NCBI GenBank assembly: GCA_963818775.1
Contig: CAWFUF010000010.1
Coordinates: forward strand, 62,001-126,000
Reading direction: 5' to 3'
Length of the DNA: 64,000 nt
From: JAMXLO01 sp963818775
GTDB lineage: Bacteria > Pseudomonadota > Alphaproteobacteria > Acetobacterales > Acetobacteraceae
Position numbers and translations under genes: made by a program. Below are positions 15,763 through 24,539 of this stretch, one piece after another; the first letter of the stretch is position 1, and each line of letters opens with the position of its first letter. The notes under the pieces were generated by a model. It ran no database searches and had not been told where the DNA came from. It saw nothing but the letters and a program-made list of their open reading frames with translations.

Positions 15763-15932
15763 CGGCACCGCCGTACCGCTGTGGCCGGCACACCGGAATC
15801 TCTGGCCTGAAGTCAGCCTCCGGTGTGAGAGCGGCCCCTCGCCATTGTTGCCGAACCAACCAATCGCTTTGTGCGATCGCACTCACGCGCGTGGGGCGAG
15901 GCGTACCTCGCCGCGCCCAAGGATGTGACGCT

Positions 15933-16871
15933 ATGACCACCACCCTCCGCGACATCTACGGTCGGATTGCCAACAAAATCATTGCCGATCTGGAGCGGGG
16001 TGTTCGACCATGGCTGAAGCCCTGGGCCGCCGAGCACATCGCCGGCGAAATCACCCGCCCCCTGCGGCACAACGGCATGCCCTACAAAGGTATCAACGTC
16101 TTGTTGCTATGGACCGCTTCGGTAAACAAGGGCTACACCAACCCGCTGTGGCTGACTTTCAAGCAGACCCGCGAGCTCGGTGGCCACGTCCAGAAAGGCG
16201 AGACTGGTGAGCTGGTCGTGTTTGCGAACACCATCACCCGTACCGAGACCGACGACAACGGACAGGAGGTCGGGCGCGATATCTCGTTCCTCAAGGGCTA
16301 CACCGTGTTCAACGCCGAGCAGTGCGACGGCCTACCTGCGCAGTACACCGCCAAAATCACACCTCCTGCGATCTCACAGATGCAGCGCATCGAAGCCGCT
16401 GACAGGTTCTTTGCGGCGACCGGCGCTGCAATCCGCCATGGCGGCACCCGCGCCTATTACGCCGAAGTGCCCGACTATGTGCAGATGCCGCCCTTTGAGA
16501 CCTTCAATGATGCCGCGAGCCACGCCGCCACGTTGGCACATGAACCGACCCACTGGACAAAGCATCCCAAACGCCTGGCGCGTGACATGGGTCGCGTTCG
16601 CTACGGTGATGAAGGCTATGCAAAGGAGGAGCTGGTCGCGGAGATCGGTGCCGCCTTCCTTTGTGCCGAACTGGGTCTCACACCCGAAGTCCGGCCGGAT
16701 CATGCCAGCTACATCGCCTCTTGGCTGACCGTACTCAAGCACGATAAGCGTTTCATCTTCACCGCTGCTGCCCACGCCCAGCGCGCGGCGGAATATCTTC
16801 GCGGCCTGCAACCAGATCAGCTAGCGTCGGGCAGCCAGCCCCACTGCCTGTGTGATCGAGAACGATCTTGA
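15933..16871 (+). CDS. ardC: ArdC-like antirestriction protein / zincin-like metallopeptidase
   Basis: A 312-aa protein. The N-terminal ArdC domain (about 1-120) has RIANKIIADLERGVRPWLKPW, GINVLLLW and FLKGYTVFNAEQCDGLP. The C-terminal half is a zincin-like domain with HEPTH (a HExxH motif), and EELVAEIGAAFLCAELGL supplying the downstream Glu. ArdC proteins bind single-stranded DNA and protect incoming DNA from host restriction. AAGGA 9 bases ahead sets the start at 15933. The last roughly 17 residues (from about LASGSQ) come from antisense reading of an IS fragment starting near 16826, so the native tail is lost; the catalytic part is complete. Confidence 0.85.
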   Translation: MTTTLRDIYGRIANKIIADLERGVRPWLKPWAAEHIAGEITRPLRHNGMPYKGINVLLLWTASVNKGYTNPLWLTFKQTRELGGHVQKGETGELVVFANTITRTETDDNGQEVGRDISFLKGYTVFNAEQCDGLPAQYTAKITPPAISQMQRIEAADRFFAATGAAIRHGGTRAYYAEVPDYVQMPPFETFNDAASHAATLAHEPTHWTKHPKRLARDMGRVRYGDEGYAKEELVAEIGAAFLCAELGLTPEVRPDHASYIASWLTVLKHDKRFIFTAAAHAQRAAEYLRGLQPDQLASGSQPHCLCDRERS

Positions 16872-17108
16872 CATCGGTCTCGTCTGCGCAGGCTCACCGG
16901 AGGCGCGATACGCCCTGAGTCCTGATGCGCAGCTCCAGAGCCCAACGATGCGTTTGAAGTGCGCGAACAGCATCTCAACCTTCCTGCGCTCGCGCCGAGG
17001 GAGGACAGTCAATCGGATGGCTCGCAGGCGCTGGTCCGTGGAATCTGGGCTGGCTCCCAACTTGCGGGTTATGACGGCGGCACTGAACTCTCCAATATAC
17101 TCGCGCAC
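16826..17108 (-). pseudogene. IS5/IS1182-type transposase C-terminal fragment
   Basis: On the minus strand a frame reads RRERRKVEMLFAHFKRIVGL, the well-known C-terminal block of IS5/IS1182-related transposases. The continuation is scrambled by a frame change and the N-terminal domains are missing. This remnant abuts and replaces the 3' end of the ardC-like gene. Confidence 0.65.
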
Positions 17109-17131
17109 TCCAGGCTGGATGCGTACTCGCT

Positions 17132-17320
17132 ATGTGGCACCACGCCCTCGCAATCTACCTACTGGTCGCCCTCGCGACCGAAGCCGTTGTGGTCCGGCTG
17201 AACATCGCCTTGATGCGCTCAAGCGATGGCTGGCCGGGGCGATGGGACGCGGCGGATGTCGCCGGCACAATCGTTCTGGCGATGCTGTGGCCGATCAGCC
17301 TTGTGCTCTTGCTGACCTGA
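17132..17320 (+). CDS. Small putative membrane protein (62 aa)
   Basis: A short protein with two hydrophobic segments, about 5-25 (ALAIYLLVALATEAVVVRL) and 42-61 (DVAGTIVLAMLWPISLVLLL), consistent with a two-pass inner-membrane protein. No ribosome-binding site is obvious and no family is recognised. It lies beside another tiny membrane-protein frame on the opposite strand at 17455-17601. Confidence 0.45.
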   Translation: MWHHALAIYLLVALATEAVVVRLNIALMRSSDGWPGRWDAADVAGTIVLAMLWPISLVLLLT

Positions 17321-17454
17321 GGCCAGCGAACCGGTGGCGGGGCGAGTAAGCCGGTTGTGGCCGTTGCGCCTTCGCGAAAAAAAGGCAGCGCCTACCGCCC
17401 CGCACAGAACTGCCCCGTCCCCTTGCGGTGGGATTTGCCGCCAGCGCCAGACAT

Positions 17455-17601
17455 TCACCTGCAGTAGGTTGCGGGCAGAACCGACGCCATCCACGTGCCA
17501 CAAAGCCCAGCTCCTGACACCCAGGACAGGAGAATCGTGACCGTCAGGAAGATCACAAGGATGCTGACGGGAAGAGCCAGCATCATGACAATCCGAATCA
17601 T
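17455..17601 (-). CDS. Very small putative membrane or exported protein (48 aa)
   Basis: A 48-aa frame with a hydrophobic N-terminal segment (MIRIVMMLALPVSILVIFL) and a short Cys-containing C-terminal part ending ATYCR. On the minus strand AAGAGGAA lies 5-6 bases before the ATG at 17601, a good ribosome-binding site. No family recognised. It converges with the small membrane-protein gene at 17132-17320. Confidence 0.4.
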   Translation of the reverse strand: MIRIVMMLALPVSILVIFLTVTILLSWVSGAGLCGTWMASVLPATYCR

Positions 17602-17981
17602 CCGAAGTTCCTCTTATGCGCGACACTCAGCAGCAAACAGTGGGTAGAGTGCGGTCACGGCACGGCTGGGTGCCTCCAAGGGACTGCGGACCCGGAGACC
17701 ATCTCCGGGAGCCCCATAGCCGACCAAAGCAATGGACTCAAACGAGGTGTTACCTCGCCGCCGCAGTCAGATTGAAAGTGGCGAGTGAGGAAATGCCCAG
17801 CGCTGAAATGGTTCACACCTGGCGCCTCGCCAACGCTCAAGGCGGCGGCGGTTGGCAAGCCTTGGCGGTTCATCAGGAACCAGATTGTGAGAACCATCAT
17901 AACAAGCAGCGGTTTACGATGTGCTGGTACCACATGACCGCCGGTGGAGACTGCATCCGTGCGCCATGAAGGGGAGACTCG
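17602..17981. other. Intergenic stretch, no gene supported
   Basis: About 380 bases with no recognisable gene. An open plus-strand frame exists but has low-complexity composition and no start signal. The last bases carry AGGGGAG, the ribosome-binding site of the next gene. Confidence 0.45.
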
Positions 17982-18248
17982 ATGACAGACCGGATGACGC
18001 CGACGGTGCTGGAGCTGAAGTGCATCACTGAGTTGGCCAACAAATATCGGCAGCAGCTCGTGGCCGACCTCGCGCCGGAATTTCCCGGGCGTGAGGCCTA
18101 CGCCCTGGCTGGCGCTCTGTCGGTCATGTTCGCCACCAGCATGACGTCGGATCCGGCGCAGCAATCCGCTCAGGCGAGCATCCTCAACGAGATCATGTCG
18201 CGCTGGCAGCCCATCCTCCCCTGGCAACTGGTCAGGCGTTCGAATTGA
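17982..18248 (+). CDS. Hypothetical protein (88 aa)
   Basis: An 88-aa mostly helical protein (TVLELKCITELANKYRQQLV, GREAYALAGALSVMFATSM). AGGGGAG about 10 bases ahead supports the ATG at 17982. No domain recognised. It is the last apparently intact gene before the insertion-sequence debris that ends the mobility half of the element. Confidence 0.55.
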   Translation: MTDRMTPTVLELKCITELANKYRQQLVADLAPEFPGREAYALAGALSVMFATSMTSDPAQQSAQASILNEIMSRWQPILPWQLVRRSN

Positions 18249-18257
18249 GGGCTCAGC

Positions 18258-18450
18258 GGCCAGGGTCTGGCGCTGGCACGCGGGCGGCTGACCAAGCACG
18301 CGGTCAAGCAGGTGGATCTGCTGTTGTCCAACCGGGGCATCGACGTCGATGCCCTGCTGGTCCATTGGGTGCCTTACGTGGTCGGCAAACGCGACAGCAT
18401 CACGGTGGCGATGGACTGGACCGAGTTCGACGCCTCCGGCAGCCCCGAGA
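18258..18450 (+). pseudogene. IS4-type transposase N-terminal fragment
   Basis: One frame reads GQGLALARGRLTKHAVKQVD, then NRGIDVDALLVHWVPYVVG and ITVAMDWTEFDASG, the pattern of IS4-type transposases with the first catalytic Asp in DWTEFD. The frame is lost shortly after and nothing of the rest of the protein remains. Confidence 0.65.
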
Positions 18451-18464
18451 TGCGTCGTGATCGC

Positions 18465-18650
18465 GAAACGACCCGCCGCAAAGAGATACATCGTAGCGCT
18501 CAGCGCTGACGAACGGCGATGCCGCCTGACCCTCAACACGTTGATGCACAAGGGCACAAATCCCACACGCCAGGTGCTGAAGGAACGCATCCTGCTGAAG
18601 GCGGCCGCCTCGCGCTGGAGCGTCGGCCAGCTTGATCGTAATCTCACCAG
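18465..18650 (+). pseudogene. IS630-type transposase N-terminal fragment
   Basis: A different frame from the preceding fragment reads KRYIVALSADERR, then HKGTNPTRQVLKERILLKA, typical of the N-terminus of IS630-family transposases. The helix-turn-helix that should follow is already disrupted and no catalytic domain is present. Confidence 0.62.
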
Positions 18651-18865
18651 ATGCGGTCCGCCGGACTTCTCTCGGGACTTTCGGCGACAAACCCTTCGGA
18701 CCGCGATGCATCATGGCACAGTCTTGTCCTGCAAAGGCGCTGCCGTTTGCAACGTTGACTGCCGTGCGTGCAATCTGCATGAGTTCCGCTGTATGACGCT
18801 TGAAGAGGATCTCCAGCGGAACTCATACCTTTAGTTGAACAACAGATCAAATACGGGGCGATACG
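18651..18865. other. Unassigned debris between mobility module and glycan cargo
   Basis: About 215 bases after the two transposase fragments. An open frame continues, but it carries no known domain. It probably derives from further decayed insertion sequences. Confidence 0.4.
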
Positions 18866-20003
18866 ATGACCGGGGAAGTTAGCACCGCCTCTGAGTTCTG
18901 CTACGACATCCCCCTACTGCTCCAGCTCTTTGAGAGCCTGGGCGAAAACTGCGATTTTGGGGTCGTTCAGCGGGCGGTGGGCGTCGAGCCGCTCGGCCTG
19001 TTTAGGTTTGCGGCTTGCGACGCCACAAATGTGGCTGCGCTGCTACGGGCCCGCTTCCAACCATTGGGAGAACCTGAGGATCTGTGGCTAGAAGAGGTCG
19101 GACCTGACCGGGAATACTGCGTCAGATCGCGCAATTTCACATTCAAAGCTCATACTGACCGATATACCGGCCGCGATGATCCCGAAGTCGTCCATACAGC
19201 GCAAGTGACCAAAATGCGGGTTCTCAAGGCGCGGTTGATCCGGGACTTGTCGAGAACCCGGAGGTTGTTCGTTTACAAGGGCGATTGTGACGTCGCCCTG
19301 ATCCAAGAGATCGTTGCTGGACTTCGAGTATACGGTCCCAACTCCCTCCTCTGGGTCAGGCACGCAGACGCCGCGCACCCGCCGAGCTCCGTGACACGCA
19401 TCTCCGACGGGCTACTGCTTGGGTTCGTCGATCATTCCGGGAGCTATGACGGCGATCCCAGCGTGCCCGTGGAAGATTGGATTGCCGTTTGCATCAAGGC
19501 CTATCGCTTTTGGCGTGACACAGACCCGCCCAAGGCACCCCTACAGAACCTGGTAGCACAGGCGACTGAGACCCAATCATGCTATTGGACTGCTGGTCTA
19601 TCTGCGATAACCAGTCCGATCAGCGAAGCGGTTCAAGCTGGAGCTGTGATGCTGGAACATCGGCTGAAAGAGGCCGGACCGTCTTCGGTCTGCCATGTGC
19701 ACCTGCCGATTACGGCAGGCGGCAGTTCCGTGTTCTCGGCGTGGGTTCGGAATCCTGAATGCTTCCGCGGGGCGCAAATCAGCGCTGAGCTTCCTGGCGT
19801 GCCTTCCGTTGCGTCGTGGAAGGCGGATATGAAGTGCCGTGAGCGGTGGCAGCGCGTCTGGGGGACAGCCGACGTTCCGGGCGAGGCACGGGATATTTCG
19901 TGCGGTATTTTTTGCCGATGGTAATGCAAATGATGTCTTCTATTCGGCCTGCTGGTGTCTTGAGCGGGGAACACGACCCCTCGGCTATGGATTTGATCGC
20001 TGA
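18866..20003 (+). pseudogene. LGENC-motif protein of glycan clusters, frameshifted near its end
   Basis: The main frame (18866-19924, 352 aa) begins with ESLGENCDFGVVQRAVGVEP, a motif I know from uncharacterised proteins (DUF1796-like) of alphaproteobacterial glycosyltransferase clusters. Its last residues read poorly (ISCGIFCRW), but the +1 frame continues sensibly from a T6 run at 19908-19913: FFADGNANDVFYSACWCL to a stop at 20003. Removing one T restores a protein of about 380 aa. So it is either a true one-base insertion, slippage at the T run, or a sequencing error. Function unknown. Confidence 0.6.
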
Positions 20004-20132
20004 CTGATGTCGGCTTTTCACTCTGCCCTCGTTGCCCGACAGTCCCCGGAATCGGACAATACCACCGCAGTTAGCCGGTATGCGAAGCCAAGGAATGATA
20101 GAGATCAAACACAAATACCTGGGGGAATGGGC

Positions 20133-20378
20133 ATGTCCGTCAGATCCATCGTTCTTGACCAGATCGTCCGGATAGCGAGGCAACAGAATAAGACCTTGGT
20201 TCCGCTGAGCGATGGCCTGCCTCTGCTCAGCTCCGGTCTCAACTCACTTTGCATCGCAATCCTTGTGGCTTCTTTGGAAGACACCATTGGCGTCGATCCT
20301 TTCGACGACGATGACGACGTACCGTTTCCCGTCACCCTCGGCAATCTTATCGAGCTATATGAGAATGCGGCAATCTGA
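20133..20378 (+). CDS. Acyl carrier protein-like
   Basis: An 81-aa acidic protein with the carrier-protein motif LLSSGLNSL; Ser38 is the expected phosphopantetheine site. The usual Asp before that Ser is Asn, a variant also seen in secondary-metabolism carriers. A GGGGGA six bases before 20133 sets the start; an ATG at 20127 is the alternative. Its end overlaps the start of an AMP-ligase gene, so the two were one operon: the ligase would load an acyl or aminoacyl group on the carrier. With the ligase broken, the carrier may now be idle. Confidence 0.75.
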   Translation: MSVRSIVLDQIVRIARQQNKTLVPLSDGLPLLSSGLNSLCIAILVASLEDTIGVDPFDDDDDVPFPVTLGNLIELYENAAI

Positions 20379-21125
20379 GAGCTACTCGCTGTGGGAGTTG
20401 ATGACACGCAGCGGCCTGTCGCCACGACGCTTCGTGTCCGATCGCGGGGGGCGTGTTGCGTTGGCGGACCTCGTCGGGAGAACGAGCCTGGGCGCGGAGC
20501 TGGAGGTATTCGCCGACAAGTCCGTCCTGATCTCGTCTGACCGCCAACTGCCCGCCGTGCTGGCTCTACTGGAGCTTGACGGCATCGCCAGCCGCATCCT
20601 CCTTTGCCCACCTGACCAATCGCCTGCGCATCTGTCGAAGGTGATCGCAGACGCGCGGGTTGACGCGATCGTCACCGACGGAACGGGTCCGGCAGCTCAA
20701 TCGCTTGGCGTTATTGAACTGCGTGATACGCCTGCGGCTGCTCCTGATCCCGCTGCGTCTCCTCCCGGCAGCGGTCGTTCGACGGAATGGCTGCTGTTCA
20801 CCTCGGGGACGACTGGACTGCCGAAGATTGTCGTGCACACCTTGGCGAGCCTGACCGGGCCGCTCGACGATGGGCTGGTACCAACCGACGCGGTCTGGAG
20901 CACATTCTACGATGTCCGTCGCTACGGTGGGCTGCAAATTCTGTTGCGATCCCTGGTTGGCGGTGGATCCATGGTGCTGTCACAGGCCGATGAGTTAGTG
21001 GCGGACTTCCTGATCCGTGTGGGACAATGTGGCGTGACGCCCGGCGGGCACTGATGAGCCCGGCTGTAAGCCAGATGTCCCCGCAATATGTTCGCCTTTC
21101 AGGCGAGGTCGCCGACCAGGCAATC
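20359..21125 (+). pseudogene. AMP-dependent acyl ligase, deleted and truncated
   Basis: The N-terminal part (20359-21054) has the AMP-binding signature LLFTSGTTGLPKIVVHT. After GVT at about 21040 some 25-30 bases seem to be missing: the sense reappears in another frame as RRALMSPAVSQ and YVRLSGEVADQAI, a block expected about nine residues further on. The ligase sequence then ends abruptly near 21120-21130, just before the glycosidase gene. The C-terminal domain is gone. It would have activated a carboxylic acid as an adenylate for the adjoining carrier protein. Confidence 0.7.
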
Positions 21126-21182
21126 GTGCTGGGCACTCGGCAATCTGCCTTTCCTTGCGATCAGGATTGGAGGAAGATGAAG

Positions 21183-22655
21183 ATGATCCGCATGGTTCGC
21201 CGTGGGTTCTTAGCAGTCTTCGGATTGGTTCTGCCAGGGCGCTCCCGAATCTGTAACGAGCCGTTCCAGCAGCCATTAGACGCGAACGCGATCGGACTAG
21301 TGGCCGACAGTGCGTCGCCGTCGATTCAGTCCGACGATCCCAATGATTTTGTACAGGTCCGTGACGGAAAGTTCTCTCTCGGCGACAGGCCGTTCGTCAT
21401 TAAGGGTACGAATTACTTCGGCAGTTGGCGCTATCACTACACCATCAAGCAGCGCGACAGCGTCGAGAGAGGCAACATCTGGACGTTCTATCGGGAGTGG
21501 AATATTCAGAAGCTCGAACTCGACTTTCAGTTTATATATTCTCGGTTGCACGCAACGGCTGTCCGCATTGGGACGCCGGCGGAAGCGGATCTTGCCAGCC
21601 TCGTGCAGTACCAAAACTATCGATCCTGGACCAATCCAGATGGCACTATCGCTGAGCAATATAGGTACGAACTGACAAAACTGATCGACGCTGCATATGC
21701 AAACGGGATCCGCGTCCAGTTGTGTCTTTTGTGGAACGTTGGCGCTGAGATCGTGGACGATCCCGACGCCTTCAATGCCGGCGGCCGGATGGACAGGCTC
21801 TATTCGAATCAGGTCCGCTCGATAGCGCTGGCATTGCAAGATCATCCTGGCGTCCTAGGGTATTCGATTGGCAATGAGGTTCTTGTCAAATGGCCGATCA
21901 ATGGCACTCATACCTCATTGTATGAGGCGCGTGCCGGCGGATTCATTCTGCGCCGCTTGGCTGACTTGCGTACCATCGCTCCGCGGCAGCTTCTCACCTT
22001 GGATGAAGTTGCTACCCCGGGCGCAATGAACTGGCATGACCCCGGCCCCGAATTCGCACTTCTGCCGGACCTGGACGGTAGCAATGGGGGAAAGCCCTTT
22101 CGCTTGGCCGACAAGGTCGACTACCTCGCGCCTCACTTTTACCCTGCAACGCTCGCTGCAGAGGACTCGAGCGAGAGATTTAACAGAAAAATCCACGAGG
22201 CAAAGAAGGAGCTACAACTCTACGTGCAGGCTGCCAGCGCAGTGCGGAAGCCGGTGGCGATAGGAGAGTTCGGCTTAGTGACGGCCCCAATGACGTTGCC
22301 TCCTGAACGATATGCAGTCGCACGCGATAGGCTCTTCGAAGAGTTTCTCAGTGAGGGCGAAAAGATAGGCCTCCAAGGTTTGCTTGCCTGGGGCGCATTG
22401 CCCGCCGTGAAGTTGAAGCAGGGCCACTACTCCGTGCGGGCGAGCGAGGTCACCCCGTCTAGCCCGACCGAGGTCGACGTTGATGACGGGAACAGTGGTC
22501 CGCGGCGAATATTGTTTTACGATCCTCTGTTCGCGTTGTTCATCTGGCGCGAGAATGATGAAGTGCCAATCGCGACCCGGGCTGCAGAGGCTATAGCGTC
22601 GGCTTGGCCTCAAATTCCTCGGCCACGCCTGCCCACCTCTACCCTACCGCGTTAG
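21183..22655 (+). CDS. GH5-like glycoside hydrolase, exported
   Basis: A 490-aa (beta/alpha)8 glycosidase of the clan to which GH5 belongs. YSIGNEVLV (Glu232, likely acid/base) and KPVAIGEFGLV (Glu362, likely nucleophile) sit at the ends of strands 4 and 7 as the clan requires. The first 25 residues (MIRMVRRGFLAVFGLVLPG) look like a signal peptide. GGAGG at 21169-21173 favours ATG 21183 over 21177. It may trim or release the polysaccharide made by the neighbouring glycosyltransferases. Substrate is unknown; mannan or glucan are family habits, not evidence. It follows the truncated ligase directly, so its original promoter may have been lost. Confidence 0.72.
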   Translation: MIRMVRRGFLAVFGLVLPGRSRICNEPFQQPLDANAIGLVADSASPSIQSDDPNDFVQVRDGKFSLGDRPFVIKGTNYFGSWRYHYTIKQRDSVERGNIWTFYREWNIQKLELDFQFIYSRLHATAVRIGTPAEADLASLVQYQNYRSWTNPDGTIAEQYRYELTKLIDAAYANGIRVQLCLLWNVGAEIVDDPDAFNAGGRMDRLYSNQVRSIALALQDHPGVLGYSIGNEVLVKWPINGTHTSLYEARAGGFILRRLADLRTIAPRQLLTLDEVATPGAMNWHDPGPEFALLPDLDGSNGGKPFRLADKVDYLAPHFYPATLAAEDSSERFNRKIHEAKKELQLYVQAASAVRKPVAIGEFGLVTAPMTLPPERYAVARDRLFEEFLSEGEKIGLQGLLAWGALPAVKLKQGHYSVRASEVTPSSPTEVDVDDGNSGPRRILFYDPLFALFIWRENDEVPIATRAAEAIASAWPQIPRPRLPTSTLPR

Positions 22656-22725
22656 TTTATGAGCTTCAAAGGCTTGGCTTTAGACAAAGCCTGAACTGGA
22701 CAGCTCCCAATTCTCCATCGGGCTG

Positions 22726-24327
22726 TCAAATCTGCCATACAAATTGGTAACCGCGATATATTGCTTGAATACCTATGTCTGATAGGTATTTGTCGACTAA
22801 GGCTCCTTTTCCTACCCACGTCCCATTTACCAGCAGATTGTCATCAATGGCCAATATGGCTCCTTTGGAAGCGGCACCCAGCGATAAAAGCTCTTCGATG
22901 TGATGAAAAGCGCTGGGTTCAGCGTTATCAAAATCCACGTCGAACGAGTCCAAATATACTAAGTCGAGTTTAAGGCCGTTGCCAGCCAATTTGTTCAGGT
23001 CGCGCAGAAATCGTATCGAATCACTGCACACAAAATGGCTTTTTTTTGACGTGATTCGTCTAGCCACAGCAATCGCGTCCGGGCTAAGATCGACCGAGAT
23101 CAGAAGTCCATCATAGAAGTTAAGGAACGAGTCAAACAGGACGGTGCTTTGCCCGTCGCCGATCCAATTGTCGACACCTCTAACGCAGCCAGTCTCCAAT
23201 ATCTGATAATTTCGCTGTGGTCTAGCTTCAAGCAATCCAAAAATAGTCCGAAACCCGTCGGCCCTCCGGTCGAGGCGCCCGGCATATTCCGAATCGTATT
23301 TCGTAATAAAATCAGTGTATTCCATATCCTTCTCCTCCTGCTGGGATGCACCGAGTGGCTGGGCTGCACTCCATTCACCTGCCTGGTCCAACAGCCATTG
23401 CGGTCCGCCCTTCGAGCGAAGAGAGGTCGCTAGCATTTTTTGGTATTCATCCAACGGAATTTCATTGTTGCTTTGCAAGACTAGAAAAAAACCCCTGCTT
23501 GAATCACAGAGACTGGGGCTAGGGTCCCAGGACGTAATCCGCATTTTATCCCAAATGCAGTCCTGTTCGGTGAATATGCGCCTAAATCCCTCCTCGTTGG
23601 GCAAAGTGTGATATTTGCGTAGCAGTTGTCGCTTCTCAGCGTAAAGGTGGTACAGGGTATACTCGGTCCAGCGTTTCTCATGGCATCCCAAAAGAAAATC
23701 GACCCAGTTCTCGTCAGTGCTTGACTGTATTTCTCCAATCAATCCTCGACAAATTTCCTTAGACAGAATGGCTGGGGTGACACTCATCCCAGGCTCGATC
23801 ATATTGGTATCCGCCTGCAGCAATTCTGCTGAAGCTAGCCACCACTCCCTGTGGAGCGTCCTGTCAACGAGTTGCAACGGCGCGCGGCCGCCTACTAACA
23901 AAACGCCAGGATCAAAAGGGCGTATGCAAAGGATATCGGCATCCAAAGTTAACATAAAGTCGGCTTGGGCGAGCGCGGAAGCAGCGATCTTGATAATCAT
24001 CTGCTTCCCATAGCCGGTGCTGGCTCCCCATCGGGAAAATTCCGGGCACAGCGTGGTTTCAGCTATCAGGTGATGTTTGGGAAAGCCCTCGAAGATCTCC
24101 TGTGCGAGGTCCATATCCTCCTCCGGGGTCACAATGAGGAGAGACGTAAGCTGTTGGTCGACCCCATTCTGTATCAAACTGTGCCGGAGAAACCGAGCTC
24201 GATCGGCTTCCATACTTGCTCGCTCAGACCCCGAGAGCCGGAGGGGAAGCACAGCGGCCAGAGTTGGCTGATTCTCGCCGACCTCTACGATCCTTTCTAC
24301 TGATTTGTCGTGACATTGCGTAATCAA
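22726..24327 (-). CDS. Glycosyltransferase-like (DUF6492-type) and methyltransferase fusion
   Basis: The N-terminal half resembles GT-A-like DUF6492 proteins: TLAAVLPLRLSG start strand, SLLIVTPEEDMDL, then ADFMLTLDADILCIRPFD with a DxD metal site. The C-terminal 200 residues form a class I SAM-methyltransferase-like domain: YQILETGCVRGVDNWIG and later LDLVYLDSFDVDF, and IDDN. Two separate enzymes in one chain suggests a sugar transferred and methylated, or a capped chain end. The start is uncertain. The TTG at 24327 has GGGGGA ahead of it; an ATG at 24462 would overlap the divergent gene, and an ATG at 24213 would cut the first strand. GC content is lower than in the flanking core. Confidence 0.65.
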   Translation of the reverse strand: MITQCHDKSVERIVEVGENQPTLAAVLPLRLSGSERASMEADRARFLRHSLIQNGVDQQLTSLLIVTPEEDMDLAQEIFEGFPKHHLIAETTLCPEFSRWGASTGYGKQMIIKIAASALAQADFMLTLDADILCIRPFDPGVLLVGGRAPLQLVDRTLHREWWLASAELLQADTNMIEPGMSVTPAILSKEICRGLIGEIQSSTDENWVDFLLGCHEKRWTEYTLYHLYAEKRQLLRKYHTLPNEEGFRRIFTEQDCIWDKMRITSWDPSPSLCDSSRGFFLVLQSNNEIPLDEYQKMLATSLRSKGGPQWLLDQAGEWSAAQPLGASQQEEKDMEYTDFITKYDSEYAGRLDRRADGFRTIFGLLEARPQRNYQILETGCVRGVDNWIGDGQSTVLFDSFLNFYDGLLISVDLSPDAIAVARRITSKKSHFVCSDSIRFLRDLNKLAGNGLKLDLVYLDSFDVDFDNAEPSAFHHIEELLSLGAASKGAILAIDDNLLVNGTWVGKGALVDKYLSDIGIQAIYRGYQFVWQI

Positions 24328-24539
24328 TGCGCGTCCCCCAAAACTCGGATTGGATAAACATGAGCAACGGCCCGTCGGGACTCGACCAGATGACCCACTG
24401 TCCGGCGAGCGGCCACTCGGCTGCGGAACCACATTGCAGCACATCCATGCGGCAGGTCGCACATCTGGTTAGGTTGCACTGCACGCTGGCGCCCCGCAAT
24501 ACTAATCGTTCTCAAAGGCACTCGCTGGTGGTAAACTGG

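Noticed and set aside
17655..18647. A 330-aa minus-strand protein
   Set aside because: It lies antisense to the 88-aa gene and to the IS4 and IS630 fragments; its His/Arg-rich composition is typical of an antisense frame.
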